From the NCBI RefSeq assembly GCF_038396675.1, contig NC_088932.1:30310001-30374000 (forward strand): a DNA stretch of 64,000 nucleotides, written 5' to 3'. The notes under the pieces were generated by a model. That model was not told the origin of the DNA. It did not search any database and saw nothing but the letters and a program-made list of their open reading frames with translations. The translations under genes and the position numbers were made by a program. Source of the stretch: Hydra vulgaris. Lineage: Eukaryota > Cnidaria > Hydrozoa > Anthoathecata > Hydridae. Within the stretch, counting starts at the first letter, position 1; every line of letters begins with the position of its first letter. This document shows positions 22,843 through 33,361 of this stretch, one piece after another.

Positions 22843-23599
22843 TTTTCGCGTCTTTTAGTGCAAAACTAACTTAACTTTTGATTATTTATTAAATAATGAT
22901 TAACTAATTCCAGGTAAGTCATATTTATAAAGGTTTTTTTGACAAAATCAATTAATTTAGGCCTATTAATGAGAAATATGGGGAAAAAACTACTAATTAA
23001 CTATCAATTAACAAGATATAAGACTTATTTAATTGTGCGTCTAAATTTATGAATAAAATCAAATCAAGCTTATCAATTAACTTTTTTGTGTTAATTGGTA
23101 TAGAATAAACATCCTGTAAAAAAAATTAAGGTACTCTATAATAGTGTTTTACTTCCTCTATTAAATTATATATCAAGCATAGCGGTAGCACTTTTATTTT
23201 ATTTTTATTTTAAGTATTTTCTTACATATATGTAAAAAAAAAAAGAGTGTGTATTAATTTATGAAAACCACTCTATATAATACAAATGCATAAACTTTTA
23301 TTATTTTTTTTAATTTATTTTTTATTTAATTTAATTTTTTATTATTATTATTTTTTTTTTTTACGTCAATATAATAACATAACTTTAAAATCCGTACATA
23401 TTGAAGAAAAATACATGTTGAAAAAACAAAAAAACGTATTGCGTCAATATATAAAATGTAAAATAACTAAGGTTAAATAAAAGCTATAAAAGTAAGTTGG
23501 TAATTGTTTATAATCAAAATTGAACATGTGTTGTTTTGTTGCACGTTTAAAATGTAGAGATACTACTTGTTAGAATCGAGTTCCACAATCGTGGCCCTA

Positions 23600-24290
23600 G
23601 TCAAGATATTGAGAAGTCAGCTTGTTTTAATAAAATTTAAGGTATGACAAAGTTGTTAATTGAATACCTAGTTTGGTATTTGTGATTCATAGAAATAAAT
23701 TGATATTGGAAAGTGTTTGGTAGTAATAGATTCTTTAACTTAAACATAAAAAGTAATTTGAGGTTTTGGCACTGGTGTATCTGTTTGCGTTTAATATTAG
23801 GCGACATGCATGTTTTTGTTTTTTGTAAATTGTATTTAATTTAATGGATAAGTACTCGCCCAGATTATGTTACAGTAATTGAATAAGCTGTGAATAAATG
23901 AGAAATTAATATTTTTAAAATAAGTTGTATTAAGAAGATGCGTTGATTTATACATAATTCCAATAATTTTAGATATTTCTTTTCCACTTTTTTAATATGG
24001 TTACTCCAGCAAACACTTTCATTAAGAATTATACCTAAAATGTTTATTGAGTATTCTCTTATAAGTTTAGTTTTGTCGATAAACAGTTCAGGAAGTTTTT
24101 TAGGGGGGAGTGTCTAAACCAGAGGATTTTGTAAAAAGAATATATTTGCTTTTTTCTACGTTCATTGAGAGTTTGTTGGCCTTAAACCATTTATTAAGAT
24201 TTTCTAGTTCTTGATAATGAAGCAAACTCCAAACGGTTGTATGTATAATAATTTTTTTACTATTCTCAGCTAAAGTTATATTCATCAGTA
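23600..24290 (-). pseudogene. CR1-type LINE reverse-transcriptase 3' fragment
   Basis: On the minus strand from about 24290 downward, LENLNKWFKANKLSMNVEKS and then FIDKTKLIREYSINILGIIL match the region just after the FADD box of the LINE ORF2 at 28.4-30.8 kb (NLTQWFKANKLSLN, FIDKNIIKREIS...FLGVIL). The FADD core itself is not seen here, and the frame is degraded downstream. This is a 5'-truncated, decayed copy of the same kind of element. Confidence 0.8.
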
Positions 24291-24336
24291 AATTTTAAGT
24301 TTCATAGTATAATCTTAGCTTTCAAAAATTATGACC

Positions 24337-24416
24337 GTATAAAATTTGTAACCCTCTCAAATGGAAGAGGTTACAAATTTTATACTTTAAAAAATAATTT
24401 TATTATTTTTTAAAGT
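24337..24416. repeat. Two adjacent hairpins
   Basis: GTATAAAATTTGTAACC (24337-24353) pairs with GGTTACAAATTTTATAC (24369-24385). Next to it, ACTTTAAAAAATAAT (24384-24398) pairs with ATTATTTTTTAAAGT (24402-24416). Both pairs are perfect over the stated arms. No gene is adjacent. Confidence 0.8.
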
Positions 24417-25500
24417 TACTAAGTTTTAAGGTATGTTATTCAGTGTGTCTCTTTGACTTTAATTTGTAAACTATTAATTTGTAATTTAATTTGTAAGTAT
24501 GTTAAGTGTCTATTGGTAAGTAAATTATGTATCTATTCGTACGTACGTTATGTGTCTATTGGTAAAAGTTGATTACTATTGGTAAGTGTCTTAAATTTGG
24601 ATGTTTCGAAGCTTCAGTCAACAAAATATTGAAAAACATTTGGAATCTAAAAATTACGCAATTATTTGCTATTAACAAGTAAGAGCACCATTTTCATTAA
24701 CTTAATGCCCCATTTTTTCCTCTGTACCTATATAATAGTGCTTCACTGTATCGCAAACAATATTAAAAGTCATTTCTTTTAATATTTACAATAAATATTT
24801 TAAAATTTATTTAAACATAACTAAAAGATCCGATTTTTGATACAAAACCATTTATTGACGCTCAAGAAGGATATTCAAAACAATATATAGTCTGATATAT
24901 ATACACCACCATAAAATGCGATTTTAAACCTTGAATGTGCTTAATGAGTAGTAATTTTCAATTTGTTAGCAGAAAAGTTCTTCTTTTTTTCTCTTCATTT
25001 CTTAATGATCCTCCCTATAGGTTGTATCTATGTACCCCACTGTATTTGTACCTTGTAGAGCATATGTACCTTGATACCAGTTCGAAATTTTACACTAGGG
25101 GAAAGTCGGGTAGCCCCAGACACTATAAATAATAATTGTACACCTTAATAATATACAAACATGAAAGAAAAAACATAAAAGAAAAGCCATAATAGAAAAA
25201 ATGCCAGAATAAAGACACGCTTTAAAATTGAAGGGTAGCCCCGGACGCATAGTTTAATTATGATTTTATCACTTTTTTACCCGTGTGACACAAATACAAT
25301 ATATAATTTATTTGCAGTGGAATGTTCTCAAAATCGCCTTTGATTTATAAGGTATGGGGATAAAAATGTCATTATTTTGCGAAAATTATTTTGTTATATC
25401 TCCACTTTTGGAAAAAATCGAGTTATTGATGTGTCATGTATCTCAAAATAATGTTTTTCTACAATATTAAAGCCTAAGTTATAAATCAAAAAAGTTGCGG
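24417..25500. other. Non-coding stretch
   Basis: AT-rich, no protein or RNA recognised. It includes two short GGGTAGCCCC motifs (about 25107 and 25233) that resemble each other; their meaning is unknown. Confidence 0.45.
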
Positions 25501-25534
25501 GATAACGTGATAAAAATCTTTTTATCACGTTATC
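25501..25534. repeat. Perfect 16-bp-arm palindrome
   Basis: GATAACGTGATAAAAA, two bases, then the exact reverse complement. It sits at the left border of the direct repeat starting at 25538. Confidence 0.88.
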
Positions 25535-25537
25535 TCC

Positions 25538-26158
25538 GAAAAGCTCAAAAAGTGGTCATGAGTGGAATTTTTTTAATACACCATTTCCATTAATTTTTTT
25601 TTTACAACTTATTAGAAAAAATATCAAATGATAAGAAAAATATATATTTTGGTTCTCTCATGTCTACTATCCTAGTCAAAGAAGCATTTTTTCCTACATA
25701 GTAGAAGGTAAAAAAAGTTTGCTAAAATTCGCGAACTTTTTATACTTTTCTAATCTTTTTTTTTTTTTACTCATTTAGATGATTTTTTTTAATCGTAAAG
25801 CTTTATCTAGGCACTCTTTTATCTTTTTCAAAAGTAAAAAGCTTAAAATATTGAATATAGCTTTTGCCAAATGAGTAATTAAAATATTAGGTGAAAATAT
25901 AAATTTTCCGATAAAAATTGTTTTTGAAAATAATATATCTCAAAAGTTCCGCAGAGTTCCACTCTGAAATGGCTTTTTTATCCTAGGGGATGTTATCATG
26001 GATAACTAAAAAAAAAATCAGCTGCCCCAATCGCCCAAAATGGAATTATGGGCATAAGTATAAAAAATAAAAATCTGTGTAAAACATTTTTCCCCCCAAA
26101 ATGAGGGAGTTGTAAACTGTACGTAGTCATTACTTCTGAACGCCAAAAGATTTTTTTA
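25538..26158. repeat. 0.6-kb direct repeat, copy 1
   Basis: Starts near AAGCTCAAAAAGTGG and ends near TTCTGAACGCCAAAAGATTT. It is repeated at 26977-27577 with scattered substitutions and small indels. Shared landmarks include TATCCTAGGGGATGTTATCA and AATCAGCTGCCCCAA. No coding capacity. The pair could be LTR-like ends or two copies of one non-autonomous element; I cannot decide. Confidence 0.85.
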
Positions 26159-26976
26159 TGATAAAATTTACAGTCTACAAAAACATGCTTGCAGAATTAT
26201 TTAAAATAAGAACAGACATGCTAAAACTTTTATTAAAAGTTGTGAAAATGATGGATGTATTTTTATAGCTTGTATATGTTTGAATTCTATTAATAAAATT
26301 AAAAAAACTTTTATTTTTATAATATTAGGAACCGATAAGTGTTCAAGGGTCTTGTGCTGCCCCTAAATCCAATAAAAAATTTTTGAATTATTTGACAGAG
26401 CTGCTTGTGAGAACCAATCAAAAGTTTTCAGAATATGAACGGATCTTTTTTAGAATATAGAGGGCGGATGGGTAACCCTAACGGGCAGGACTTCAAGAAG
26501 ATCGTAATGGCCTTTTCACGAAGCCCTTAACAATATAAAACTCTATTTTCTTCTTAAATAAAAATATCTATATACCTTATAAAATAGATATATACCAAAA
26601 ATATATAACCACAAAATATATCATAAATTTAATACTCTACATACTTCAGAAGTAAAACTCACAATAAAACAAAACAAATCAATATGGAGTATAGCAACTA
26701 AAAATAATCAATATGGAGTTTAGCAACTAAAATTTTTTTTTTTTAAATAATAACAAATCAAGAACACTTTTTGTTGAAAAAATAATTTTTAATATAGATA
26801 GGAACAGGTCAATTCAGATGAAAAAACAAAATTAGGCCGTACTATTCTAGAGAAAAGGTCCAAGATAAGATATACAAAATTGAGCTTTTTTATTTTTGCA
26901 AATAGTTTTTTTAGAATGCCATTATTACGTAGCACTAGTGTTTTTTTAGAATGCTATTATTGCATAGCACTATGAA
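26159..26976. other. Spacer between the 0.6-kb direct repeats
   Basis: No ORF of note. Contains a tandem duplication with period about 34 (TTTTTTTAGAATGCNATTAT, about 26908-26972) next to copy 2. If the flanking repeats were LTRs this would be the internal region, but nothing retroviral or retrotransposon-like is visible. Confidence 0.5.
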
Positions 26977-27577
26977 GCGAAAACTCAAAAAGTGGCCATA
27001 AGTGGAATTTTTTTAATACACCATTTTCATTAATTTTTTTTTTACAACTTATTAGAAAAAATATCAAATGGTAAGAAAAATATATATTTTGGTTCTCTCA
27101 TATCTACTATCCTAGTCAGAGAAGCATTTTTTTCTACCTAATAGAAGGTAAAAAAAGTTTGCTAAAATTCGCAAACTTTTTATACTTTTCTAATCTTTTT
27201 TTTTACTCATTTAGATGATTTTTTTATTTTTTTGATCATAAAGCTTTATCTAGGCATTCTTTTATCTTTTTCAAAAGTAAAAAGCTTAAAATATTGAATA
27301 TAGCTTTTACCAAATGAGTAATTAAAATATTAGGTGAAAATATAAATTTTCCGATAAATATTGCTTTTGAAAAGAGTTCCACCCTGTAATGACTTTTTTA
27401 TCCTAGGGGATGTTATCATCGATAACTAAAAAAAAATCAGCTGCCCCAAATTGTCCGAAATGGATTTATGGGCATAAGTATAAAAAATAAAAATCTGCGT
27501 AAAATATTCCCCCCCCCCCACAATGAGGGGGTTGTAAACCGTACGTGGTCATTACTTCTGAACGCCAAAAGATTTTT
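26977..27577. repeat. 0.6-kb direct repeat, copy 2
   Basis: Diverged partner of 25538-26158. It carries a longer C-run (27508-27519) and lacks a short segment near 27370 present in copy 1. Confidence 0.85.
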
Positions 27578-28299
27578 TATGAAATTTGAATTCTATTGAT
27601 AAAATTAAATTTTGTTTTAAGTTTTGAAAATAACTATGTTTAAAATACTGTCCCCCCCTCTCAAAGGGCTGGAGGGAGTCGTTACTTGGGTTCTTCATGT
27701 TCCCAAGCTCCAATAACCGTAATATTTTGTAACACATCCTTATTTGACTAGTATTAAAATAAAAAATTTGGGAGTTCACATTATGCCTGGAAAAGCGTTT
27801 CATCCGTATTTTTTGAATCTTGAATACAGATGTTGTTAACATGATGTGATTATTTTTTTAATAAATTAATTATATATATTTCGTCGTTAATAGTATTTAC
27901 AATAACAATGTTCATGAATAAAAAACAATATATGACAGGGGCAAAAAGAAGACTATAGTTGCCTTATCACTAAGCCCCGTAATAAATATACCGTAAATTA
28001 CAATGCTAATAAAAACCGTAGAAGTTACATATGCTATAAATTTTTTTTTTTTATTAACGCTTAAGTTTACTTTACTTACTAAAAAGACCAACAATAAAGA
28101 AGAAAAAACAAACAAACAAACAAAAAAAAAACAAAAAAAAAAAAAAAAAAAAAAAATACAAAACAAACAAAAAAAATAAAATAAACAGAAACCAGACTAG
28201 AGACAAGATTATTTATCATAATTATGTATTTGAATAAACAATCTTGGTAATAAACAATTATTAATACTAAATTATTAATAATAGTACTCTCATTTTAAA

Positions 28300-31200
28300 C
28301 GCTTCAGAAGAAATTTAGTTAATTGTCGTTTAGTAAAAGATTTTGCTTAAGTTTAGTTTTAAATTGATTAAGCGAAGAAAGTGTTTTAAGATCATTATTT
28401 AAAAGTGTATTCCAGAGTTTAGGTCCAGAGTTTAGGTCCAGAGTTTAGGTCCTCGGTTTGTGATTAAGTATTTAGTGGCAAAATAGTAGGTTTTGGATTG
28501 AGTATAGTTATTATTTGAAAATCTTGTGCTGTATATATGATTTATTTTTTTAAATAAAGAGTTGAATAAATATGGCCATTTTTTTATCAAGTTTAAACAT
28601 AAATATAAGAACATGATAGAGATTTAAATTATAAACATTTAGAATATTAAGTTTACTAAAAAGTATTTTTGAATGAGAGAAGCGATTTTCATTTGTAATA
28701 ATCCTAATGGCGTGTTTTTGTTTACATAGAAGTTTACTTAGCTTTGTAACATTGGTGCTGCACCAAGCAATGTTAGCATAGTTTAGGTAACAGTGTATAA
28801 ATGAAAAGTATATGTATTTAAGACAAGATTGGCTTAAGACCTGTTTAGCTTTATACAGTATACCAATATTTTTAGAAACCTTATTCTCAACAACACTTAT
28901 ATGTTCTCTCCATGTAACATTTTCATCGAGTATTACGCCCAAAAACTTTGACGATATTTCCCTTTTTATTATATTTTTATCAATAAAAAGATTTTGAAGT
29001 TTAAGTGGAATATTTTCTTTTTTATGAACACGATGGAATAATGTGTATTTAGTTTTAGTAATGTTTAAAGATAATTTATTGGCTTTAAACCATTGGGTTA
29101 GGTTATCAAGTTCTTTGGTAACTGTTAAAAATAAAATATTAATGTCTTCATGAGAATAAAACAAAATCGTATCATCGGCGAATAAAGTTGTGTTTAATAT
29201 ATTAGAAAATTTATATAAGTCATTGACATAAATTAGAAACAAAAGGGGCCCTAGAACTGATCCCTGGGGAACACCGCATGTAATAATCATATTATCCGTC
29301 TTACCACCATCGTAAGAAATATATTGCTTCCTATTAGACAAGTAACTTTTAAACCAAGCCAAGTTAGAATTTTTGATGCCATAGAACTCGAGTTTGGACA
29401 AAAGAATTAAATGATCGACAGTATCAAAGGCTTTACTTAGATCTATAAAAACACCTAAAGTATATTTTTTTTCATTGAAACCTTTAAATATATCGTGGAC
29501 AAGATGTAAGATTGCGTGATCAGTAGAATGACCAGATTTAAAACCAAATTGTTTATTGTACAAAATATTATTTTGGATTAAGAAAGAATAGAGTCTATTA
29601 TACATAATTCGTTTAAGAACTTTTGAAATACATGTAAGAACAGAGATCGGCCTATAATTAGTAACGTCACTAGGATCGCCTGATTTGAAAATAGGGACCA
29701 CCTTAGCAATTTTTATTTTTTCTGGAAAAACTCCCTCTTTTAAAGATAAGTTGAAGATGCACAAAAGCGGGATTGTAATCAGTTTTATGGAATTTATAAT
29801 GATGTTACCACTTATATTGTCGACGCCTATACTTTTTTTGGGCTTAATCGAAGAGACTGCGCATAGTAATTCTTCTTCAGTTAGATTATCATTAGGCATA
29901 ATATTAGTTTTATTAGAGACTAAGTATGCATCAAAGTTGATCTTAGAGGATTCAATTTTTGATGCTAAAGATGGACCAATATTAATAAAAAATTTATTAA
30001 GTGCTTCAGCCACTAATTCTTTTTCTATAACATAGTTGTCTTCGAATTTAAGAATTTTCGGAAAATTATTTCTCTCTGGATTATTTTTACCAATAACTTC
30101 GTTAATTATGCGCCAAGTACCTTGAGGATCATTTGAATGCTTTTTAAGTTGATCTGAATAGTAGTTTTTTTTTGATCTTTTTATAATTGACTCAAAGAGT
30201 CGTTTGTAGTTTTTATAATTGCTTTCATTACGTAGGGTTTTTTTTTTAAGAAATTTATAGTATAATCTTTGTTTTATATTAGAAGATTTAAGGATACCCT
30301 TAGTTATCCAAGGATTTGATAACGTTTTTGATTTAACTAATTTTGTAATTTCAGGAAATGCTTTGTTATAATATTTATAATATTCTGATATAAATATATC
30401 GTAGGCTTTATCAGCGTTTAGATTCAATAACAAGTCATCCCATTTAACACTTGATAAAAGGTCATGAAAATGGTTAACTGAAGAGTCATTTATTATTCTT
30501 GTTTTTATTTTTTTATTTTTTTGGCAGTCACTTTTATTATATTTTTGAACAACGATGAATATGGGAAAATGATCAGAAATATCTGTTTTAAATATTCCTT
30601 TTTTTATTTTTATATTTATGAAGTCATTGGTGATAATTTGATCTATCGAAGTTTCACTTTTGTTGGTTATGCGAGTAGATTTGTTGATGACAGGAATGTA
30701 GCTATTTTCAAAAATAACGTTAAAAAATTGTTTAATGTTTTTATTTGAGTCATAATCCAAAATATTGAGGTTCAGGTCACCAACCATGTAAACAGTTTTT
30801 TTTTAAATATAATTATTTTTAATGACGTTTCTAATGTGGTCTTCAAACACTTTAATAGAACCTGAAGGTGGTCTGTATAAAGCATGGATTATTATATTTT
30901 TGGAGGTTTTATTAACGAGTTCAATGCACAATGACTCATAATCATTAGTGGTTGAACTTAAATCTGACTTAACTTTGTACAATAGTGAGTTTTTAATAAA
31001 AATACACAAACCCCCGCCTACCTTGCCCGAGGTCCTAATTTGGTGAATCACTTTATAATTTGGTAAATGGAAATTATAATTGTTCTCGATATTTTTATCA
31101 TCACACCATGTCTCGCTGAGACAAATAATTTGAAAATTCATATTAACTTTATACAAAAATTGTTTTAATGAATCAAAATTTTTTTGTAGACTTCTAATAT

Positions 31201-31405
31201 TAGCATGAAGAATAGAGAACGAGTCGTTCTCCATTCCTTCAATTATATTTTTTGAATTTACGTTATAATATAATGGGTTAATATTTTTTATTAAATCGTT
31301 GTTAAAAAAATTAATATCCGGATCAGAATGTCTTTTTAAAAGTATTGATTTTTTAGTTAGTAATGAATTAAGTTCAAAGTTTTTTAAAGGAGGATCGTCA
31401 GCCAT
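28300..31405 (-). pseudogene. LINE ORF2: AP endonuclease and reverse transcriptase, frameshifted
   Basis: The endonuclease nicks target DNA and the RT copies the element RNA there. Part 1 (31405-30803): endonuclease motifs ILHANIRSLQKN, LSETWCDD, GGGLCIFIK, YRPPSG. Part 2 (30787-28550): GDLNLN and SDHFPI complete the endonuclease. The RT follows, with NYRPISVLTCISK (about 380 residues into this part), FIDLSKAFDTVDH (about 447), GVPQGSVLGPLLF (about 508) and the catalytic FADD (about 536). The parts are separated by a single-base shift at the A-run near 30800. A second shift near 28595 moves the C-terminus (FKKINHIYSTRF) to another frame. All catalytic boxes seen are intact; only the two shifts and the 13-bp tandem repeat break it. 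Confidence 0.93.
28412..28450. repeat. 13-bp x 3 tandem repeat at LINE ORF2 C-terminus
   Basis: CCAGAGTTTAGGT occurs three times in perfect tandem. It lies within the LINE ORF2 C-terminal region (KLWT on the minus strand) and adds 26 bases, shifting the frame there. Confidence 0.92.
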
Positions 31406-31443
31406 TTTAAATAAGAGTAATATTAAAATATAGAATATAGTTT

Positions 31444-32283
31444 TTAATAGCTGGGTTGCTTATTTTTAAATTCTTTAACAATAAGTTTGTCATAAATAAT
31501 AATTGAATATTTACCATTCTTTCGGTGTAACTTCTTTTCGTCCGCTAATTTTTTTCTTATTTCATTTGTTTCGAAGGAGAAATCTTCATTGATGTACATT
31601 CCGGAACCTTTAAGCTTATTAGCAGCATGCAACGCTTTAACTTTGTCCTTATAATGAAGTAATTTAACGACTATTGTCCTCGATTTGTTACCATCCTTTT
31701 TACCTGTTCTATGAGCTCTTTCTATATTTATATTACTTAGAGAAAGATTGTTTTCAAATAAACTTATTACTTTTTTTTCAGTGTCGTCCCAATTTTCATT
31801 TTCGTTTTCGGTAATTCCATCAATTCGCAGATTGTTTCTCCTAAGCCTGTTCTCCATTTGCCTTAACTTTATATTTTCACCTCCACTAAGGCTATTTTTA
31901 TTATTAATTTTTTTTTCCATCTCAGTTACTTTTTTTTCTTGAATGTCCTGTGTGACCGTTAAACTTTCTTCTATATCTTTATTTATATTTTCCAAGATTT
32001 TCATTCGTTCACATAATATTTTAAATTCGGCTTTTAACTTTCCATTTTCCTTTTCTAACAAATCGCATTTTTCTTTTGAATTATTTGCTTCTTTTAATAA
32101 TATGTCAATTCTGTCATTTGTTAACTTTAGGTTTCCAGATATAATTTTTAAAATGTCATTTTGTTGTTTTATAAACATTTCTTGAAAGATTTTACGAACC
32201 ATATTTATTGATATAACTAATTCATCTGTTTCGATATTAGAGTCGTTATTTTTTTTAAAATCACTATTATTTTTCTTATCCAT
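31444..32283 (-). CDS. LINE ORF1 protein (coiled coil plus nucleic-acid-binding domain)
   Basis: 279 residues from ATG at 32283. In LINEs ORF1p coats element RNA and acts as a chaperone. The N-terminal half is heptad-rich (about residues 30-135, many Lys, Glu, Asn, Leu) and predicts a coiled coil for trimer formation. The second half has the typical MENRLRRNNLRIDGI, then NIERAHRTG and a C-terminal basic stretch (RKKLADEKKLHRKNGKYSII), as in L1/CR1-type transposase_22-like ORF1 proteins. The frame is intact and ends 38 bases before the ORF2 ATG (31405). No zinc knuckle is seen. Confidence 0.88.
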   Translation of the reverse strand: MDKKNNSDFKKNNDSNIETDELVISINMVRKIFQEMFIKQQNDILKIISGNLKLTNDRIDILLKEANNSKEKCDLLEKENGKLKAEFKILCERMKILENINKDIEESLTVTQDIQEKKVTEMEKKINNKNSLSGGENIKLRQMENRLRRNNLRIDGITENENENWDDTEKKVISLFENNLSLSNINIERAHRTGKKDGNKSRTIVVKLLHYKDKVKALHAANKLKGSGMYINEDFSFETNEIRKKLADEKKLHRKNGKYSIIIYDKLIVKEFKNKQPSY

Positions 32284-32523
32284 TGTAGTAGATTATTATT
32301 AATAGATAAATATATATATTGATAACTTACTTTTTGAATGAAAACTTGATGCGGATAATGAGAAATGTTTAAATTTAATATTAAAAACTTAAAAATACTA
32401 AGTAGTTTTTTCGTTTAAATTTTACGCTGCAAAACACGTCTGTTCATGAAGTCGAAACTATATTATGTTAAATGTTACATGACGTGTAGTGGTTTATAAC
32501 TAAAGTGGATAGTTGTTGTTAAT

Positions 32524-33361
32524 GATGGACGGCAAGGCAGTGAATGCTATAACAGATACAAACTCAACTCAATCTTGCAATGTTTGTTCTGCCAAGCCTA
32601 GTGAAATGAACAAGCTGGATTTAATTCAAGAAAAAGTTTGCAATATGCAAGCTATAGCTTTAGGATTATCCACACTGCACTGTTGGATACGAATTTTTGA
32701 ATTCATTCTACACTTGGAATATAAAATGGATATTAAAATATACCAGTCCCGATCTCCAGAAGATAAATTATCTGTAAAAACTCAAATAAAAGAAATCAAA
32801 AGAAAGTTTAGAGAGGTGTTAAGCTTAGTGGTTGATACTCCTAAGCAGGGATTTGGAAATACTAATACAGGAAACACTGCAAAGAGGACATTTCTAGCAG
32901 CAGAATCTTTCTCTGAAATAACAGGAGTTAGTTTGGACATCATTTTAAGACTAAGAAACATATTGAATGGCGTTTGCAGTGGATTCCACCTAAACATGGA
33001 TGCTTTTAAAGCATATTGTTATAAAACTTTAGAGCTGATAGTGGAAACCTATCCTTGGTAAATTATGCCACATACACTTCATAAGGTTCTGAAACATGGA
33101 TTTTTAATTGCTGAACATTTGGATCTTCCTATTGGAGCGTATTTAGAGGAGGTTTAGGAAGCACAAAATATGGCCATACGAAATGCAAGACTCAATCACA
33201 CATGCAAAATATCTAGAATTAATGTGATGCAGAACCGATTCCAGTATTTACTAATAAGAAGCGACCCTGTCATCTCTTCGATTGCTTTCAGGAACCCCAA
33301 GACATTTTCTGGTCCTAACCTTGATCCTGACGTACAGGACCTCCTCAGAGGAGATGAATAG
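32524..33361 (+). pseudogene. RAG1/Transib-superfamily transposase-like relic
   Basis: One frame runs from MMDGKAVNAIT (about 32521) to a stop at 33361, interrupted by TAA (33059-33061) and TAG (33155-33157). Features in order: a CXXC pair (CNVCSAKP); LHCWIRIFEFILHLEYK; a long basic helix; GFGNTNTGNTAKRTF; and, after the first stop, PHTLHKVLKHG...LPIGAYLEEV with the second stop in the acidic block. This order parallels the RAG1 core after its second catalytic Asp: zinc-binding CXXC, ALHC-like helix, NGNFARK-like segment, HKTL...EIIE, and a Glu-rich catalytic block. The homology is judged by eye from family knowledge. The region holding the first catalytic Asp is absent, so the copy is 5'-truncated. 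Alternative: another DDE family with the same layout. Confidence 0.6.

Larger units (their letters stand above)
21541..23273 (-). mobile_element. Tc1-type transposon with IR/DR ends
   Basis: The element starts CAGTGGTTTTCATAAATTTA (21541) and ends in the inverse (23247-23273). It is flanked by TA on both sides (21539-21540 and 23274-23275), the Tc1/mariner target-site duplication. A second copy of the motif TCATAAATTTAGACGCAC lies inside each end (21771-21788 and, inverted, 23035-23052). So the roughly 240-bp inverted repeats each carry outer and inner direct repeats (IR/DR structure). The 1.73-kb length fits a complete element with a broken transposase on the minus strand. Confidence 0.93.
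27850..32300 (-). mobile_element. CR1-type non-LTR retrotransposon (LINE), nearly complete
   Basis: Minus-strand element with ORF1 (32283-31444), ORF2 (31405 to about 28300) and a 3' UTR reaching about 27850. Both ORFs and their order are those of CR1/L2-type LINEs: a coiled-coil RNA-binding ORF1, then an AP-endonuclease plus reverse-transcriptase ORF2. The 5' and 3' borders are approximate, because no target-site duplication was pinned down. ORF2 has two frameshifts, so this copy is dead but young-looking: long stretches remain open. CR1 amplification is known to have enlarged the genomes of brown Hydra species, which fits the organism guess. Confidence 0.9.
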
